Under the pieces are notes generated by a model. It made no database searches and was not told the DNA's origin. It saw nothing but the letters and a program-made list of their open reading frames with translations. Position numbers and translations under genes: made by a program. Shown in pieces: positions 52,493 through 62,270 of a stretch of DNA of 64,000 bases (positions are counted from its first letter, which is position 1; every line of letters begins with the position of its first letter). Origin of the DNA: an uncultured Prochlorococcus sp. (GTDB lineage Bacteria; Cyanobacteriota; Cyanobacteriia; PCC-6307; Cyanobiaceae); the NCBI GenBank assembly GCA_902572075.1, contig CACGER010000003.1:1-64000 (forward strand). Direction: 5' to 3'.

Positions 52493-53932
52493 ATGAATCT
52501 ACCTGTAATCATTAAATTCGTTATTGACCTTCTAGCAGTACTTTTACTGGCTTTGGGAATAAAAGGATTGTCAAAAGTAAAATCAGCAAGGGATGCCAAT
52601 AGATTAGCTGCATTTGCAATGTCGCTATCAGTAGTAGGATTACTTTCTTACTATTTGGGCACTTCCGGCATAGCTATTCAGTCTTGGATTTGGATAATAA
52701 TAGGATCAATCATAGGTAGTTTATTCGGAGCAATACTTGCAAAAAAAGTACCTATGACCTCTATGCCTGAAACAGTGGCTTTGTTCAATGGTTGTGGAGG
52801 TATGTCATCACTTTTAGTGGCCTTAGGGGTAGCTATTTTTCCTATATCTGGTGGCCAAGAAAATTTAGATTTTTTTAAGTCATTGATTAACGAAGTTTCA
52901 ATATCTGTTTCTATATTTGTTGGTGCGATAACTTTCACAGGTTCCATTGTGGCGATGGCAAAGTTACAGGGTTGGTTGTCAACTCCAGGATGGACTCAGA
53001 GCAAAGTTAGACATTTTGTAAATATTGTTTTTGCAGTTGCTTCCTTGATAGCCTTTTTTGATTTGATAAACGGCAATACAAGTTCTATTTGGCTTTTAGT
53101 TATAGTTTCTTCTTTATTAGGTATTGGAGTTACTTTACCAATTGGTGGAGCTGATATGCCAGTTGTTATATCTTTATTAAATAGCTATTCAGGGATTGCA
53201 GCAGCAGCAGCAGGTTTCGTTGTAGATAGTCAGCTTTTGATAGTAGCAGGCGCAATGGTTGGAGCAGCAGGCCTAATACTTACTCAAGTAATGTGCAAGG
53301 GTATGAATAGATCATTGGTCTCAGTTCTTTTTGGAGGATCTTTATCTGCACAAAGTACAGCCTCTACTGGTTCAGGAGAATATACAAATATAACTTCTTG
53401 CAGTGTTGAAGAATGTGCATTGACTTTAGAGGCTGCCAACAAGGTAATTATTGTTCCTGGTTATGGTTTAGCGGTAGCTCAAGCTCAACATACTTTAAGG
53501 GAAGTGACAAAAAAACTAGAGCAAAATGGTATTGAAGTTGTTTACGCAATTCATCCTGTAGCAGGGAGGATGCCTGGACATATGAATGTACTTTTAGCAG
53601 AAGCAGATGTTCCTTACGAACAACTTAAAGAGATGGACGTTGTTAATCCTGATTTTCCAGCAACGGATGTTGTTTTAGTTTTAGGAGCAAATGATGTCGT
53701 TAACCCTCAAGCTAAAAATGATAGCTCATCTCCTTTATATGGCATGCCAGTTCTTGATGTGCAGGAAGCAAGAACGGTATTTGTAATTAAACGTGGTATG
53801 AGTGCAGGTTACTCCGGAATAAAAAATGATTTATTTGATCTGCCAAATACCTCAATGGTTTTTGGTGATGCAAAAAAGGTACTGAATGATTTGATTGGAG
53901 AATTAAAGGATCTTGGAGTTGGGGAGAAATAA
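52493..53932 (+). CDS. pntB: NAD(P) transhydrogenase subunit beta
   Basis: The 479-residue beta subunit: about nine membrane helices (residues about 5-265) followed by the NADP(H)-binding domain III (about 300-479). Landmarks are PETVALFNGCGGMSSLL (about 92-108), ADMPVVISLLNSYSGIA (about 219-235), IIVPGYGLAVAQAQH (about 319-333) and the C-terminal ARTVFVIKRGMSAGYSG. Length is normal. Its end overlaps the start of the next gene by about 20 nt. Confidence 0.96.
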   Translation: MNLPVIIKFVIDLLAVLLLALGIKGLSKVKSARDANRLAAFAMSLSVVGLLSYYLGTSGIAIQSWIWIIIGSIIGSLFGAILAKKVPMTSMPETVALFNGCGGMSSLLVALGVAIFPISGGQENLDFFKSLINEVSISVSIFVGAITFTGSIVAMAKLQGWLSTPGWTQSKVRHFVNIVFAVASLIAFFDLINGNTSSIWLLVIVSSLLGIGVTLPIGGADMPVVISLLNSYSGIAAAAAGFVVDSQLLIVAGAMVGAAGLILTQVMCKGMNRSLVSVLFGGSLSAQSTASTGSGEYTNITSCSVEECALTLEAANKVIIVPGYGLAVAQAQHTLREVTKKLEQNGIEVVYAIHPVAGRMPGHMNVLLAEADVPYEQLKEMDVVNPDFPATDVVLVLGANDVVNPQAKNDSSSPLYGMPVLDVQEARTVFVIKRGMSAGYSGIKNDLFDLPNTSMVFGDAKKVLNDLIGELKDLGVGEK

Positions 53933-54998
53933 TAGTATATCTTTTAGTTTTTCAGATTACGTAAAAAATAAACCATTTCGAGAAGTCTTACCTTGGATAG
54001 GTGGCGACTTACAAACTTTGAGAGATACTTTTGTTATTGATTTTGTTAAATCAAAAAAAAATAAGAAAATATTCTTTCCGATTAATAAAATTCTTTCTAA
54101 AAAATTTGAATGTGATTATCTTTTAGGTATTTTAGAATTACCTGAAAACTTAAACTCACTTAGGGGTTTTGTAATTGTTACACATGGTTTAGGGGGCTCA
54201 ACTAAACGGTTTGGTTTAAGAAGAATATCTAGGAAATTAGCAAATAATGGTTTTGGAGTTCTTAAATTAAATCTAAGAGGATCTGGATCAGCGAGATATT
54301 TGGCTAAAGGAAATTATTGTGCTAGATGCTCCAGTGATGTTATTTCAGCAATTAATTATTTTAAAAAATTAATTAATTTAGAGTTTGAAGATCTCATTAA
54401 GATGAATAATCTTCCAATTTACGGAGTTGGATTATCTTTAGGCGGAACAATTCTTTTAAATGCCTGCCTAGATTACGATGAAAACAAAGGAGAAAAACTT
54501 TTAGATGGTCTTGCCTGCGTGAGTACCCCTTTAGATTTATCTTCATGCAGTCTCTGTATTGAAAAACCAAGAAATTCTATCTACCAAAAATGGTTACTTC
54601 ACCGCTTAAAAAATCAGTTATGGGAGGGATTTAATGATGAAGGAAAACTACTTGATAACGAGAAATTAAGAATAAAAATTAGAAATTTAAAAAGTATAAG
54701 AGAATTTGATCAGAAATTTACAGCTCCTAGTTGGGGATTTAATTCTTTAGAGGATTATTATATTAAAGCTTCTCCAATATTTAGAATCCAAAACTCAATA
54801 AAAAAATTACCTCCAATGCTTTTTATTCATGCGAAGGATGATCCCTGGGTTCCATATAAGGATACTTTGAATTTAAGAAAAGAATCTATTAATAAATTCA
54901 CTATTTTTATAACTGAAAAAGGTGGTCATAATGGTTTTCATTCGATTAATGGCTGCTGGTCAGACGAAGTCGTAAAGAACTGGTTTATAAGTATCTAG
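53913..54998 (+). CDS. YheT-type alpha/beta hydrolase
   Basis: A 361-residue alpha/beta hydrolase of the YheT/EMB8 group. The oxyanion strand is FVIVTHGLGGSTKRFGLRRI (about residues 85-104), the nucleophile elbow YGVGLSLGGTILLNACLDYD (about 170-189), and the acid/histidine are in FIHAKDDPWVPYKDT (about 305-319) and EKGGHNGFH (about 335-343). A TTG start (53913) inside pntB gives a 20-nt overlap; a later TTG at 53919 is possible. Natural substrate unknown. Its 3' end overlaps the convergent ferredoxin-like gene by 14 nt. Confidence 0.85.
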   Translation: MELGRNNSISFSFSDYVKNKPFREVLPWIGGDLQTLRDTFVIDFVKSKKNKKIFFPINKILSKKFECDYLLGILELPENLNSLRGFVIVTHGLGGSTKRFGLRRISRKLANNGFGVLKLNLRGSGSARYLAKGNYCARCSSDVISAINYFKKLINLEFEDLIKMNNLPIYGVGLSLGGTILLNACLDYDENKGEKLLDGLACVSTPLDLSSCSLCIEKPRNSIYQKWLLHRLKNQLWEGFNDEGKLLDNEKLRIKIRNLKSIREFDQKFTAPSWGFNSLEDYYIKASPIFRIQNSIKKLPPMLFIHAKDDPWVPYKDTLNLRKESINKFTIFITEKGGHNGFHSINGCWSDEVVKNWFISI

Positions 54999-55329
54999 GA
55001 ATATTTAAAAATGGTGTTTTTTTGAAAATCCATTTTTCTATTGGCTTACCGTTAATAACATGTGAAGTAAAAATTTCAGAAATTTTTTCTGGAGAAACTT
55101 TCTCATACCAAATACCATCAGGCCAAATAAGAAGAATTGGGCCGTTCTTACATACCCTTAAACAGTCAGCTTTTGATCTTAATATATGAATGTTTTTTGT
55201 AGAGGGATCATTCTCAAATTTTTTTAAAGTCTTTTTCAGACATTCCCATGTTTTTTGTCCTTCGTTGCCTTTAAAGCATTTCTGTTTTGTGGGTGTTGCG
55301 CATAGTAGAAGATGTTTTTTTATATTCAC
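54985..55329 (-). CDS. Thioredoxin-like [2Fe-2S] ferredoxin domain protein
   Basis: A 114-residue protein of the thioredoxin-like ferredoxin family. LLLCATPTKQKCFKGNEGQK (about residues 8-27) gives the first two cysteine ligands (C-x7-C), and SKADCLRVCKNGPILLIWPD (about 53-72) the last two (C-x3-C). The final GIWYEKVSPEKISEIFTSHV fits the family's C-terminal helix. The cluster may serve regulation or electron transfer. It follows dxr by 2 nt on the same strand, which may mean co-expression with isoprenoid synthesis. Confidence 0.85.
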   Translation of the reverse strand: MNIKKHLLLCATPTKQKCFKGNEGQKTWECLKKTLKKFENDPSTKNIHILRSKADCLRVCKNGPILLIWPDGIWYEKVSPEKISEIFTSHVINGKPIEKWIFKKTPFLNIPRYL

Positions 55330-55331
55330 TT

Positions 55332-56561
55332 TTATCCAATACTTACGTATTTTTTCCCTTTTTTAATTTCTTGCTCAACAAAAAGTCTGGCCCAATTGTC
55401 TACTTCAAGAATATCCTCCAATGCGGGACTCAAATTCAAATTCTCCATATGTGATTCACAGGCTTTACTTATAAATGTTGGAATTTCTTGAAAAGAAATT
55501 TTTTCTTTAAGGAATTGTTCAACAGCCATTTCATTAGCAGCATTTAAGACTGCAGGCATAGTCCCAGAAGATTTTCCTGCGGCATAGGCAAGTCCCATGC
55601 ATGGATATTTAAACTCGTCTGGCTCTTTAAAAGTTAATTTTCCAATTTCACTTAGGTTTAATCTTTTCCAATTTGTTTTAAATCTTTCAGGCCAACTCAT
55701 CGCATATAAAATGGGTAGTTTCATATCTGGCCAACCTAATTGAGCTAATACTGAAGAATCTTCCATCTCAATCATTGAATGAATAATACTTTGAGGGTGG
55801 ATAACTATTTCGATATTTTCGTAAGAGGTCCCAAATAAATAATGAGCTTCTATAACTTCTAATCCTTTATTCATGAGAGTTGCAGAATCTACAGTTATTT
55901 TTTTTCCCATATCCCAATTAGGATGTGAAGTTGCATCTTCCACTGTGACATGTTTTAAATCCTCAACGGGCCAATCTCTGAAAGCACCACCAGAAGCTGT
56001 TAAATGTATGGCTTTTAAACCTTTAGGTATCTCTCCTGTTGAAAAATCTGCATTTTCATAATTGGGTAATCCTTGTAAACATTGAAAGATAGCAGAATGT
56101 TCTGAATCAGCAGGTAAAAGTCTACTATTATTTTTCTTTAATGCAGGAATAACAATTGGTCCTGCCGCAATTAAAGTTTCTTTGTTAGCAAGTGCAATAT
56201 TTTTCCCTGCATTAATTGCTGACATTGTTGGAATTAAGCCCGCACATCCTACTATCCCTGTAACCACAGTATCTGCCTTATCCCATGCTGAAACTGCGTT
56301 AATTCCCTCCTTTCCACTCAAAACCAAGGGAGCAGTATCCAAATCTAAGTTATTAATATTATCTTTTAAATCATCTATAAGATTTTCATCCTCAATCGCA
56401 ACTACTTCTGGTTTATGTGTTTTAACTTGTTCTGTTAATAAATTAATATTTCTTCCTGCCGAAAGAGCTACGGCTTTAAACTTATCAGGCTGCTCACTAG
56501 CTATTTCGAGAGTTTGAGTCCCTATTGAACCAGTAGAACCGAGCACAGTAATGTATTTCAA
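55332..56561 (-). CDS. dxr: 1-deoxy-D-xylulose 5-phosphate reductoisomerase
   Basis: This 409-residue NADPH-dependent enzyme forms 2-C-methyl-D-erythritol 4-phosphate in the MEP isoprenoid pathway, feeding carotenoids, chlorophyll and quinones. It shows the dinucleotide motif [15 protein letters not shown] (about residues 6-20), [16 protein letters not shown] (about 125-140), [13 protein letters not shown] (about 150-162) and the substrate loop SGGAFRDWP (about 190-198) with [10 protein letters not shown] (about 230-239). Length matches the family. A 2Fe-2S thioredoxin-like gene follows after 2 nt. Confidence 0.97.
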   Translation of the reverse strand: MKYITVLGSTGSIGTQTLEIASEQPDKFKAVALSAGRNINLLTEQVKTHKPEVVAIEDENLIDDLKDNINNLDLDTAPLVLSGKEGINAVSAWDKADTVVTGIVGCAGLIPTMSAINAGKNIALANKETLIAAGPIVIPALKKNNSRLLPADSEHSAIFQCLQGLPNYENADFSTGEIPKGLKAIHLTASGGAFRDWPVEDLKHVTVEDATSHPNWDMGKKITVDSATLMNKGLEVIEAHYLFGTSYENIEIVIHPQSIIHSMIEMEDSSVLAQLGWPDMKLPILYAMSWPERFKTNWKRLNLSEIGKLTFKEPDEFKYPCMGLAYAAGKSSGTMPAVLNAANEMAVEQFLKEKISFQEIPTFISKACESHMENLNLSPALEDILEVDNWARLFVEQEIKKGKKYVSIG

Positions 56562-56643
56562 TTTTCTCTGATATTTCTAATATCTTCCCATTTAAAGGCG
56601 TATTTAAAAAACAAAAATTTCAAATTGGTTTTTTTCTTAAAAT

Positions 56644-58113
56644 TTAGATCCTTATCCATGTTGTTATTTCCTTTGCTTGATCAATAAGTTCAATGCCTTT
56701 TTCTTTTAATAAATTCCTGATTTCATCAGCCTTTGCATAATTCTTTTCCTCTTTTGCTTTCAATCTTTCATTAATAAGCGATGATATTTCTTCTTTTGTT
56801 ATTCTACTCTCTTTTATTAAAACCTCTTTTTTAAGACCAAGTACCTCAGTCAACTTTTCAAGGGTTTTAAAATTCTCAAGTAGAAAGAATTTTTCATTTA
56901 GGTCTATTTTAAAACCTTCAACCCTTTGAAATTGGTTTATAAAGTTTTTTAATGGTTTCGCTAAATCGTAAATAATAGCAATTGCACCTGCTGTATTAAG
57001 GTCATTTCCCAGAGCCTCAGAAAATTTAAGCTTTTTTTGAGATAATTCAAAACTTATTTTCTCTTTATATTCTTCTTCGATAGATTCATTTTTATTAATA
57101 GATTTAAAAGCATCTTTTGTAAGGTCAAGAAAAGAAAGGGCTATATTAATATTTTTCCAAGCTTCTGAAGCACTCCTTAAAGCTTCTTCAGTAAAATCAA
57201 GTGGTTTTCTATAATTCACAGTCATAACAAAATATCGCAAAGTCATAGGGCTTATACCTGACTTGATTAGCTCTCTGATAGTTTTAAAATTTTTAAGGGA
57301 TTTACTCATCTTTTGTCCATTTACATTGACCATTCCATTGTGTAACCAATAGTTCGCTAGTTTTTTGCCATTGGCTGCTTCTGATTGGGCGATTTCATTC
57401 TCATGATGTGGAAAAATCAAATCAGAACCACCTAAATGGATATCGATAGTATCTCCTAATTCATCTTTAACCATCGCCGAACATTCAATATGCCATCCTG
57501 GCCTACCTTTACCCCATGGTGAATCAAAAAATGGTTCATCATCTTTGGCTTTTTTCCATAGTGCAAAATCTTGCGGATTAAGTTTTTTACTATTTTCATC
57601 ATTAGCCATTCTTCCTTGCTGATTGATATTTTGTTCTTGTATATTTTGGTTACTTAGCTTTCCATAACTTTTATTTTTAAAAACAGAATAATAAACATCT
57701 CCATCCCTAGAGTATGCATAACCTTTGTCCTCAAGAATTGTTATGAAGGAGCAGATATTGCATATATGTTTCGTTGCTCTTGGCATGCTATCTGGACGCA
57801 TTATTCCTAAAGAATCCATATCTTTATGAAATTCAATAATATTTTTTTCAGATACTTCCTTCATTGAACTGCTTTCTTCTCTAGCTCTTTTTAAGATCTT
57901 GTCATCAATATCTGTGAAATTTTGAACATACTTCACTTTGTAATCACTGTAAATTAAAAATCTTCTCAATACATCCCAAGCTATATAACTTCTCGCATGA
58001 CCAAGATGACATAAATCATAAACAGTTACTCCACAACAATAAATTTTTACTACATCATCAATAGGCTTAAAAACCTCAACTCTTCTGCTTAAAGTATTAA
58101 AAAGTTTGATCAT
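56644..58113 (-). CDS. cysS: Cysteinyl-tRNA synthetase
   Basis: A 489-residue class I synthetase. The HIGH motif appears as CHLGHARSY (about residues 35-43) and KMSKS in GQKMSKSLKNF (about 268-278). Zinc ligands include C28, C214, H239 and E243 in the expected contexts (YCCGVTVYD, GWHIECSAM, FPHHENEIAQSEA). Length is normal. It lies 24 nt after polA on the same strand. Confidence 0.97.
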   Translation of the reverse strand: MIKLFNTLSRRVEVFKPIDDVVKIYCCGVTVYDLCHLGHARSYIAWDVLRRFLIYSDYKVKYVQNFTDIDDKILKRAREESSSMKEVSEKNIIEFHKDMDSLGIMRPDSMPRATKHICNICSFITILEDKGYAYSRDGDVYYSVFKNKSYGKLSNQNIQEQNINQQGRMANDENSKKLNPQDFALWKKAKDDEPFFDSPWGKGRPGWHIECSAMVKDELGDTIDIHLGGSDLIFPHHENEIAQSEAANGKKLANYWLHNGMVNVNGQKMSKSLKNFKTIRELIKSGISPMTLRYFVMTVNYRKPLDFTEEALRSASEAWKNINIALSFLDLTKDAFKSINKNESIEEEYKEKISFELSQKKLKFSEALGNDLNTAGAIAIIYDLAKPLKNFINQFQRVEGFKIDLNEKFFLLENFKTLEKLTEVLGLKKEVLIKESRITKEEISSLINERLKAKEEKNYAKADEIRNLLKEKGIELIDQAKEITTWIRI

Positions 58114-58137
58114 CTTAAATTAAGTATTTCATAAGGT

Positions 58138-61068
58138 TTATTTTGTCTCCATCCAATTGTCTCCAATACCAATATCAACTAAAAGAGGCACATTTAATAT
58201 TACACAATCTTCCATAGTCTTCTTTACTAATTTCGTCGTAATTTCCAGAGAATCCGGTTCAACTTCAAATAATAATTCATCATGTACTTGCAAAAGCATT
58301 TTTGCGGGAACATTCATTTCTATGAATTTCTTATTAAGTTGAACCATTGCAATTTTAATAATATCTGCACTTGAACCCTGAATTGGGGCATTGGCTGCGG
58401 CTCTTAGTGACTGTGCTTCCATGCCAGCTCTTCTTGCGGCTTGCAAGTCAATTTCGTAAGGATCTTTTCCTAGTAATCTTCCAAGTCCATTTTTATCAAA
58501 CTTAAATTCTCTCTTTCTACCAAAAATTGTTTTTACATAACCTTTTGATAAGGCAAGCCTTTCTTGAAGTTCAAGAAATTTGAAAATTTTTGAATATCTT
58601 TCTTTGTATTTTATTAGGAATTCTTTTGCTTCTGGAGTACTTACTCCTGTAGAACGTGCAAACTTTTTAATTCCCATACCATAGATAACTCCGAAATTTA
58701 TTGTTTTCCCAACTCTCCTCTCATCAGAGGAAATTTCTTCTTTCTCAAAAATTAATCTTGCAGTCAAAGAATGAATGTCATCATTTTTATGAAATGCATT
58801 TATTAGTATTTCTTCATCCGCTAAGTGAGCGAGTATTCTTAATTCGATCTGAGAATAATCAGCTGATAAAAGTTTCCAATTTTTTTCAGGCAAGAATGCT
58901 TTTCTTATTCTCCTACTAAATTCAGTCCTAACAGGGATATTTTGAAGATTAGGATTGCTACTACTTAGTCTCCCAGTCGCTGTAGCAGCTTGATTAAAGT
59001 TTGTATGAACTCTTCCTGTCTTTTCGTTAATAAGATTTGGAAGAGCATCAATATAGGTGCTAAGTAATTTGCTAAGAGTTCTATGTTTTATTAAATGTTG
59101 GATTATTTCATGTTCGTCGACTAATCTTTCCAGAACTACTGCATCTGTGCTCCATCCTGTTTTTGTTTTCCGTGATTTTTTCTTATCCAAATTTAATTTT
59201 TCAAACAAGATCTCACCAAGTTGTTTTGGTGAAGATAAATTGAAACTTTCCTCTGCTAACTCATAAACTTTACTTTCAATATCTTCTAAGGTACTTTTTA
59301 ATTCTTTTGAGAGTTTATCCAAATAAGGGATGTCGATGGTTATGCCATTCATTTCCATTTGGGACAATACCGGCTCTAAAGGTAGCTCGATCTCTTCGAA
59401 CAATTTGATTAATTCATCTTTTTCCTTTGAAAAACTTTCTTTAAAAATTTTGACAATCTTAAAAGTTAGAAAAACATCATAACCGCAGTAAACACTTGCT
59501 TCATCAATATCAACAAATGAAAAGTCTTTATTTTTTCCAACTGTCTCCTTAAATGAAGGAGGCTTAAATCCAAATAATCTAAAACTAATTTCACTTAACC
59601 CATGTTTCTCTTGATTATTAAGAAGGTAGTCTGCTAACAAGGTGTCAAAGGTTACGCCTTTAAGATCAAGTCCATGATTAAAAAATATTTGCCTATCAAA
59701 TTTAGAATTTTGGAGTGCCTTTTCTTTTTTTGGATCTTCTATCCAATTTCTTAGCTTTGAGAAAACATCTTCAATTGATAATTGATTGGGGGGCTCCTTT
59801 TTTGTTTGATGACCAAGAGGTATATAAAATAAATCATCATTTTCTTCTCCAAGACATAACCCTATCCCAACAAGTTCCGCATCGATTGGATTCAAACTAT
59901 TGGTCTCTGTATCTAAAGAAACTATTTGATTAGTCTTGTCTAATCTTTGAATTAATTTATCAAGTAATTCGAAATCATTTATAACAGTTACGTTGATTTT
60001 AGGGATTTTATTTTCACTATTTTCTAATTCATTATTGCCTGCGACTTTTGGTGCCTTCTCCTCCTCTTCAGCTACATTATTTTTGTCAAAACCACCTTTG
60101 CTGAAAGTTGAATTGAAAATATCAATTTGTCTAAGTAGTGTTGATAGTTCTAATTTTTTCAGTGACTCTGAAAGTAGTTCTTGATTTATATTTTTTAATT
60201 CATAACCGTTACTTAAAATTAAAGGCACCTCAGTATTTATTTTTGCTAAATCCCTGGAAAGAAAAGCATTATGTTTATCGTTTCTGAGCTTTTCTATAAC
60301 TGAACCTTTGATGAATCCTTTATATTTCTTATCGTTGTTCTGCTGAATCTTGTCCAAAGCATGATAGATTCCATCAAGCGTATCGTTCTCTTTTAGTAGA
60401 TTAATTGCAGTTTTTGGCCCTACTCCTTTAATGCCTGGAATATTATCAGAACTATCGCCAGTTAGGGCTTTGAGATCAACTACTCTTTCTGGCGCAACAC
60501 CTAATTTTTCTTTTACTCCATTTTCATTCATAAGAGTTGGATTTCCACTTTTCGCATATGGACCACCACCCATATAAAGTACATAAATATCTTTTTGATC
60601 ATCGACTAATTGAAATAAGTCCCTATCTCCAGAAAGAATATTCACGCACCATCCTTTAGAAGAAGCATCATTTGCAATTGTGCCTAGGAGGTCATCTGCT
60701 TCGTATCCTGGAGATTTAAAAATTGGTAAATTAAGGCTTTCTTCTAAAATGATTTCTAGTTGCTCAATATCCTGAAAAAAAACATCTGGTGCTACATCTC
60801 TATTGGCCTTATAATTTGGATCTAATTCATGTCTGAAAGTAGGTTTTTCGGTATCAAAAGTAATACAAACACCCTCAGGACTAATATTTTTACAATTATC
60901 CAGAAGGCTTTTTAGAAATCCATAAGTGACACTTGTTGGAAATCCCTCTTTGGTAGTTAAACCTCCATCAATCCCTTTGCTAAATGCATAGAAGCTTCTA
61001 AAAGCAAGTGAGTGACCATCGACTAAAAGTAAAATTGGTTTTTTAGAGTTTTCAGATTTTAAACTCAT
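58138..61068 (-). CDS. polA: DNA polymerase I
   Basis: A 976-residue repair and primer-removal polymerase. Domain order is 5'-3' exonuclease (about residues 10-300, with DGHSLAFRSFYAF, GYEADDLLGTIA and TGDSSDNIPGIKGVGPKTA), then 3'-5' exonuclease (about 350-540, DxE present in IVSLDTETNSLNPI), then the polymerase (about 570-976). The last contains LSADYSQIELRILAHLA, KTINFGVIYGMG, and the final IVQVHDE-type LLQVHDELLFEVE. The proofreading site therefore seems intact, unlike in Taq. It overlaps the preceding HlyD gene by 4 nt. Confidence 0.97.
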   Translation of the reverse strand: MSLKSENSKKPILLLVDGHSLAFRSFYAFSKGIDGGLTTKEGFPTSVTYGFLKSLLDNCKNISPEGVCITFDTEKPTFRHELDPNYKANRDVAPDVFFQDIEQLEIILEESLNLPIFKSPGYEADDLLGTIANDASSKGWCVNILSGDRDLFQLVDDQKDIYVLYMGGGPYAKSGNPTLMNENGVKEKLGVAPERVVDLKALTGDSSDNIPGIKGVGPKTAINLLKENDTLDGIYHALDKIQQNNDKKYKGFIKGSVIEKLRNDKHNAFLSRDLAKINTEVPLILSNGYELKNINQELLSESLKKLELSTLLRQIDIFNSTFSKGGFDKNNVAEEEEKAPKVAGNNELENSENKIPKINVTVINDFELLDKLIQRLDKTNQIVSLDTETNSLNPIDAELVGIGLCLGEENDDLFYIPLGHQTKKEPPNQLSIEDVFSKLRNWIEDPKKEKALQNSKFDRQIFFNHGLDLKGVTFDTLLADYLLNNQEKHGLSEISFRLFGFKPPSFKETVGKNKDFSFVDIDEASVYCGYDVFLTFKIVKIFKESFSKEKDELIKLFEEIELPLEPVLSQMEMNGITIDIPYLDKLSKELKSTLEDIESKVYELAEESFNLSSPKQLGEILFEKLNLDKKKSRKTKTGWSTDAVVLERLVDEHEIIQHLIKHRTLSKLLSTYIDALPNLINEKTGRVHTNFNQAATATGRLSSSNPNLQNIPVRTEFSRRIRKAFLPEKNWKLLSADYSQIELRILAHLADEEILINAFHKNDDIHSLTARLIFEKEEISSDERRVGKTINFGVIYGMGIKKFARSTGVSTPEAKEFLIKYKERYSKIFKFLELQERLALSKGYVKTIFGRKREFKFDKNGLGRLLGKDPYEIDLQAARRAGMEAQSLRAAANAPIQGSSADIIKIAMVQLNKKFIEMNVPAKMLLQVHDELLFEVEPDSLEITTKLVKKTMEDCVILNVPLLVDIGIGDNWMETK

Positions 61069-62126
61069 TTTCTCTTCTTAGCCCAAGGTGGAATATCAAT
61101 AAAGATTTGCTCTCCAGGTTCTAATCCATCAATTACTGAAGTTTTATTTCCACTACTAATACCAATTTCGATTTTTTCAAATTTGGGAGAATTGTTTTTA
61201 TCAACTTTCAAAATTCCTTTTTCACCTTTTTCAGTGACAATAGAAACTGTTGGTACTAAGATTTTTTCTTCATTACCTTCGACTCTAAATTCAAGATCTG
61301 CAGTCATTCCAATTTTAATTTCTTCAGAAAAATCTTTAAAATTTAAAGTTACTTCGAATGAGGTTACATTATTATCTTTTACAGCTCTTGTAGCTATTTT
61401 TTTAACTATGGCAATATATTTTTTTGAGGGATAAGCCTCAATTCTTACTGAGGCTTCTTGACCTGTTTTTATTCTGCCAATGTCACTCTCAGGAACTTTA
61501 GCAACAATTTCTAGGCCCTCTGATAGTTCAAAAATAAAGTTTTTGGTTTTAGGGTCTGAACTTAAGTTTGTACTTGGTGTGACATAAGATCCTATCTCAG
61601 CATATTTTGCAGTTATCTTTCCTCCATAAGGAGCTTTAATTAGATAGAAACTTTTTTCAGCTTTTGCATCATTAAGTTTTGCGCTACTAATGTTGTAGTT
61701 ATTTTTATAACTTTCATAGTCTTCTTTACTTACTGCGCCTTCTTGATATAAATATTCCCTTCTTAAAAATTCAGATTTTTGTTTTTCTACATTTAATTCA
61801 AGTTCTTCAATTTTATAGATAAAATCTTCATCATCAAGAGAAGCTAAAACCTGATCTTTTTTTACAAGATCACCCTCATCTACTTTGATTTCTTTTATTA
61901 TGCCTTGCTTCCGAGGCCCAATATTGCTTGTCCTTATTGCTTTTACTTCACCACTAGTATTAATTGAATCTGAGAGGATTCCTTTTTCAACTTGAACTAC
62001 AAAATCAGAAATATCTTTTGACTTATTTTTCTTGAAGGAATTGGTTATAAAAACGAAAAATATAGCTAGAGAAAGCAATATAATTCCACCTCTTAGATTT
62101 ATATTTTTTTTTATTAAATCAAACAT
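61065..62126 (-). CDS. HlyD-family periplasmic adaptor (RND-type membrane fusion protein)
   Basis: A 353-residue membrane-anchored adaptor. It has one N-terminal helix (about residues 12-30), a biotinyl-lipoyl half-motif KQGIIKEIKVDEGDLVKKDQ (about 74-93) and a coiled-coil hairpin (about 105-165). The second lipoyl half is LIKAPYGGKITAKYAEIGSY (about 163-182), followed by the beta-barrel domain (VRIEAYP...TADLEFRVEG). It would connect an inner-membrane pump to an outer-membrane channel, but neither partner gene is adjacent. Its stop overlaps polA by 4 nt. Confidence 0.88.
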   Translation of the reverse strand: MFDLIKKNINLRGGIILLSLAIFFVFITNSFKKNKSKDISDFVVQVEKGILSDSINTSGEVKAIRTSNIGPRKQGIIKEIKVDEGDLVKKDQVLASLDDEDFIYKIEELELNVEKQKSEFLRREYLYQEGAVSKEDYESYKNNYNISSAKLNDAKAEKSFYLIKAPYGGKITAKYAEIGSYVTPSTNLSSDPKTKNFIFELSEGLEIVAKVPESDIGRIKTGQEASVRIEAYPSKKYIAIVKKIATRAVKDNNVTSFEVTLNFKDFSEEIKIGMTADLEFRVEGNEEKILVPTVSIVTEKGEKGILKVDKNNSPKFEKIEIGISSGNKTSVIDGLEPGEQIFIDIPPWAKKRK

Positions 62127-62270
62127 TTCTTTTTAAAAGCAGAAGTAGAGAATATTTAGGAACTAAATAAATAATCAAGACGATTATAATTAACTTATCC
62201 AAGATTGGTTAAGTAAATACTATATTACTAGAAGATGTTTTCTTGATAATTTTTCCATAAGTTTTTTCAA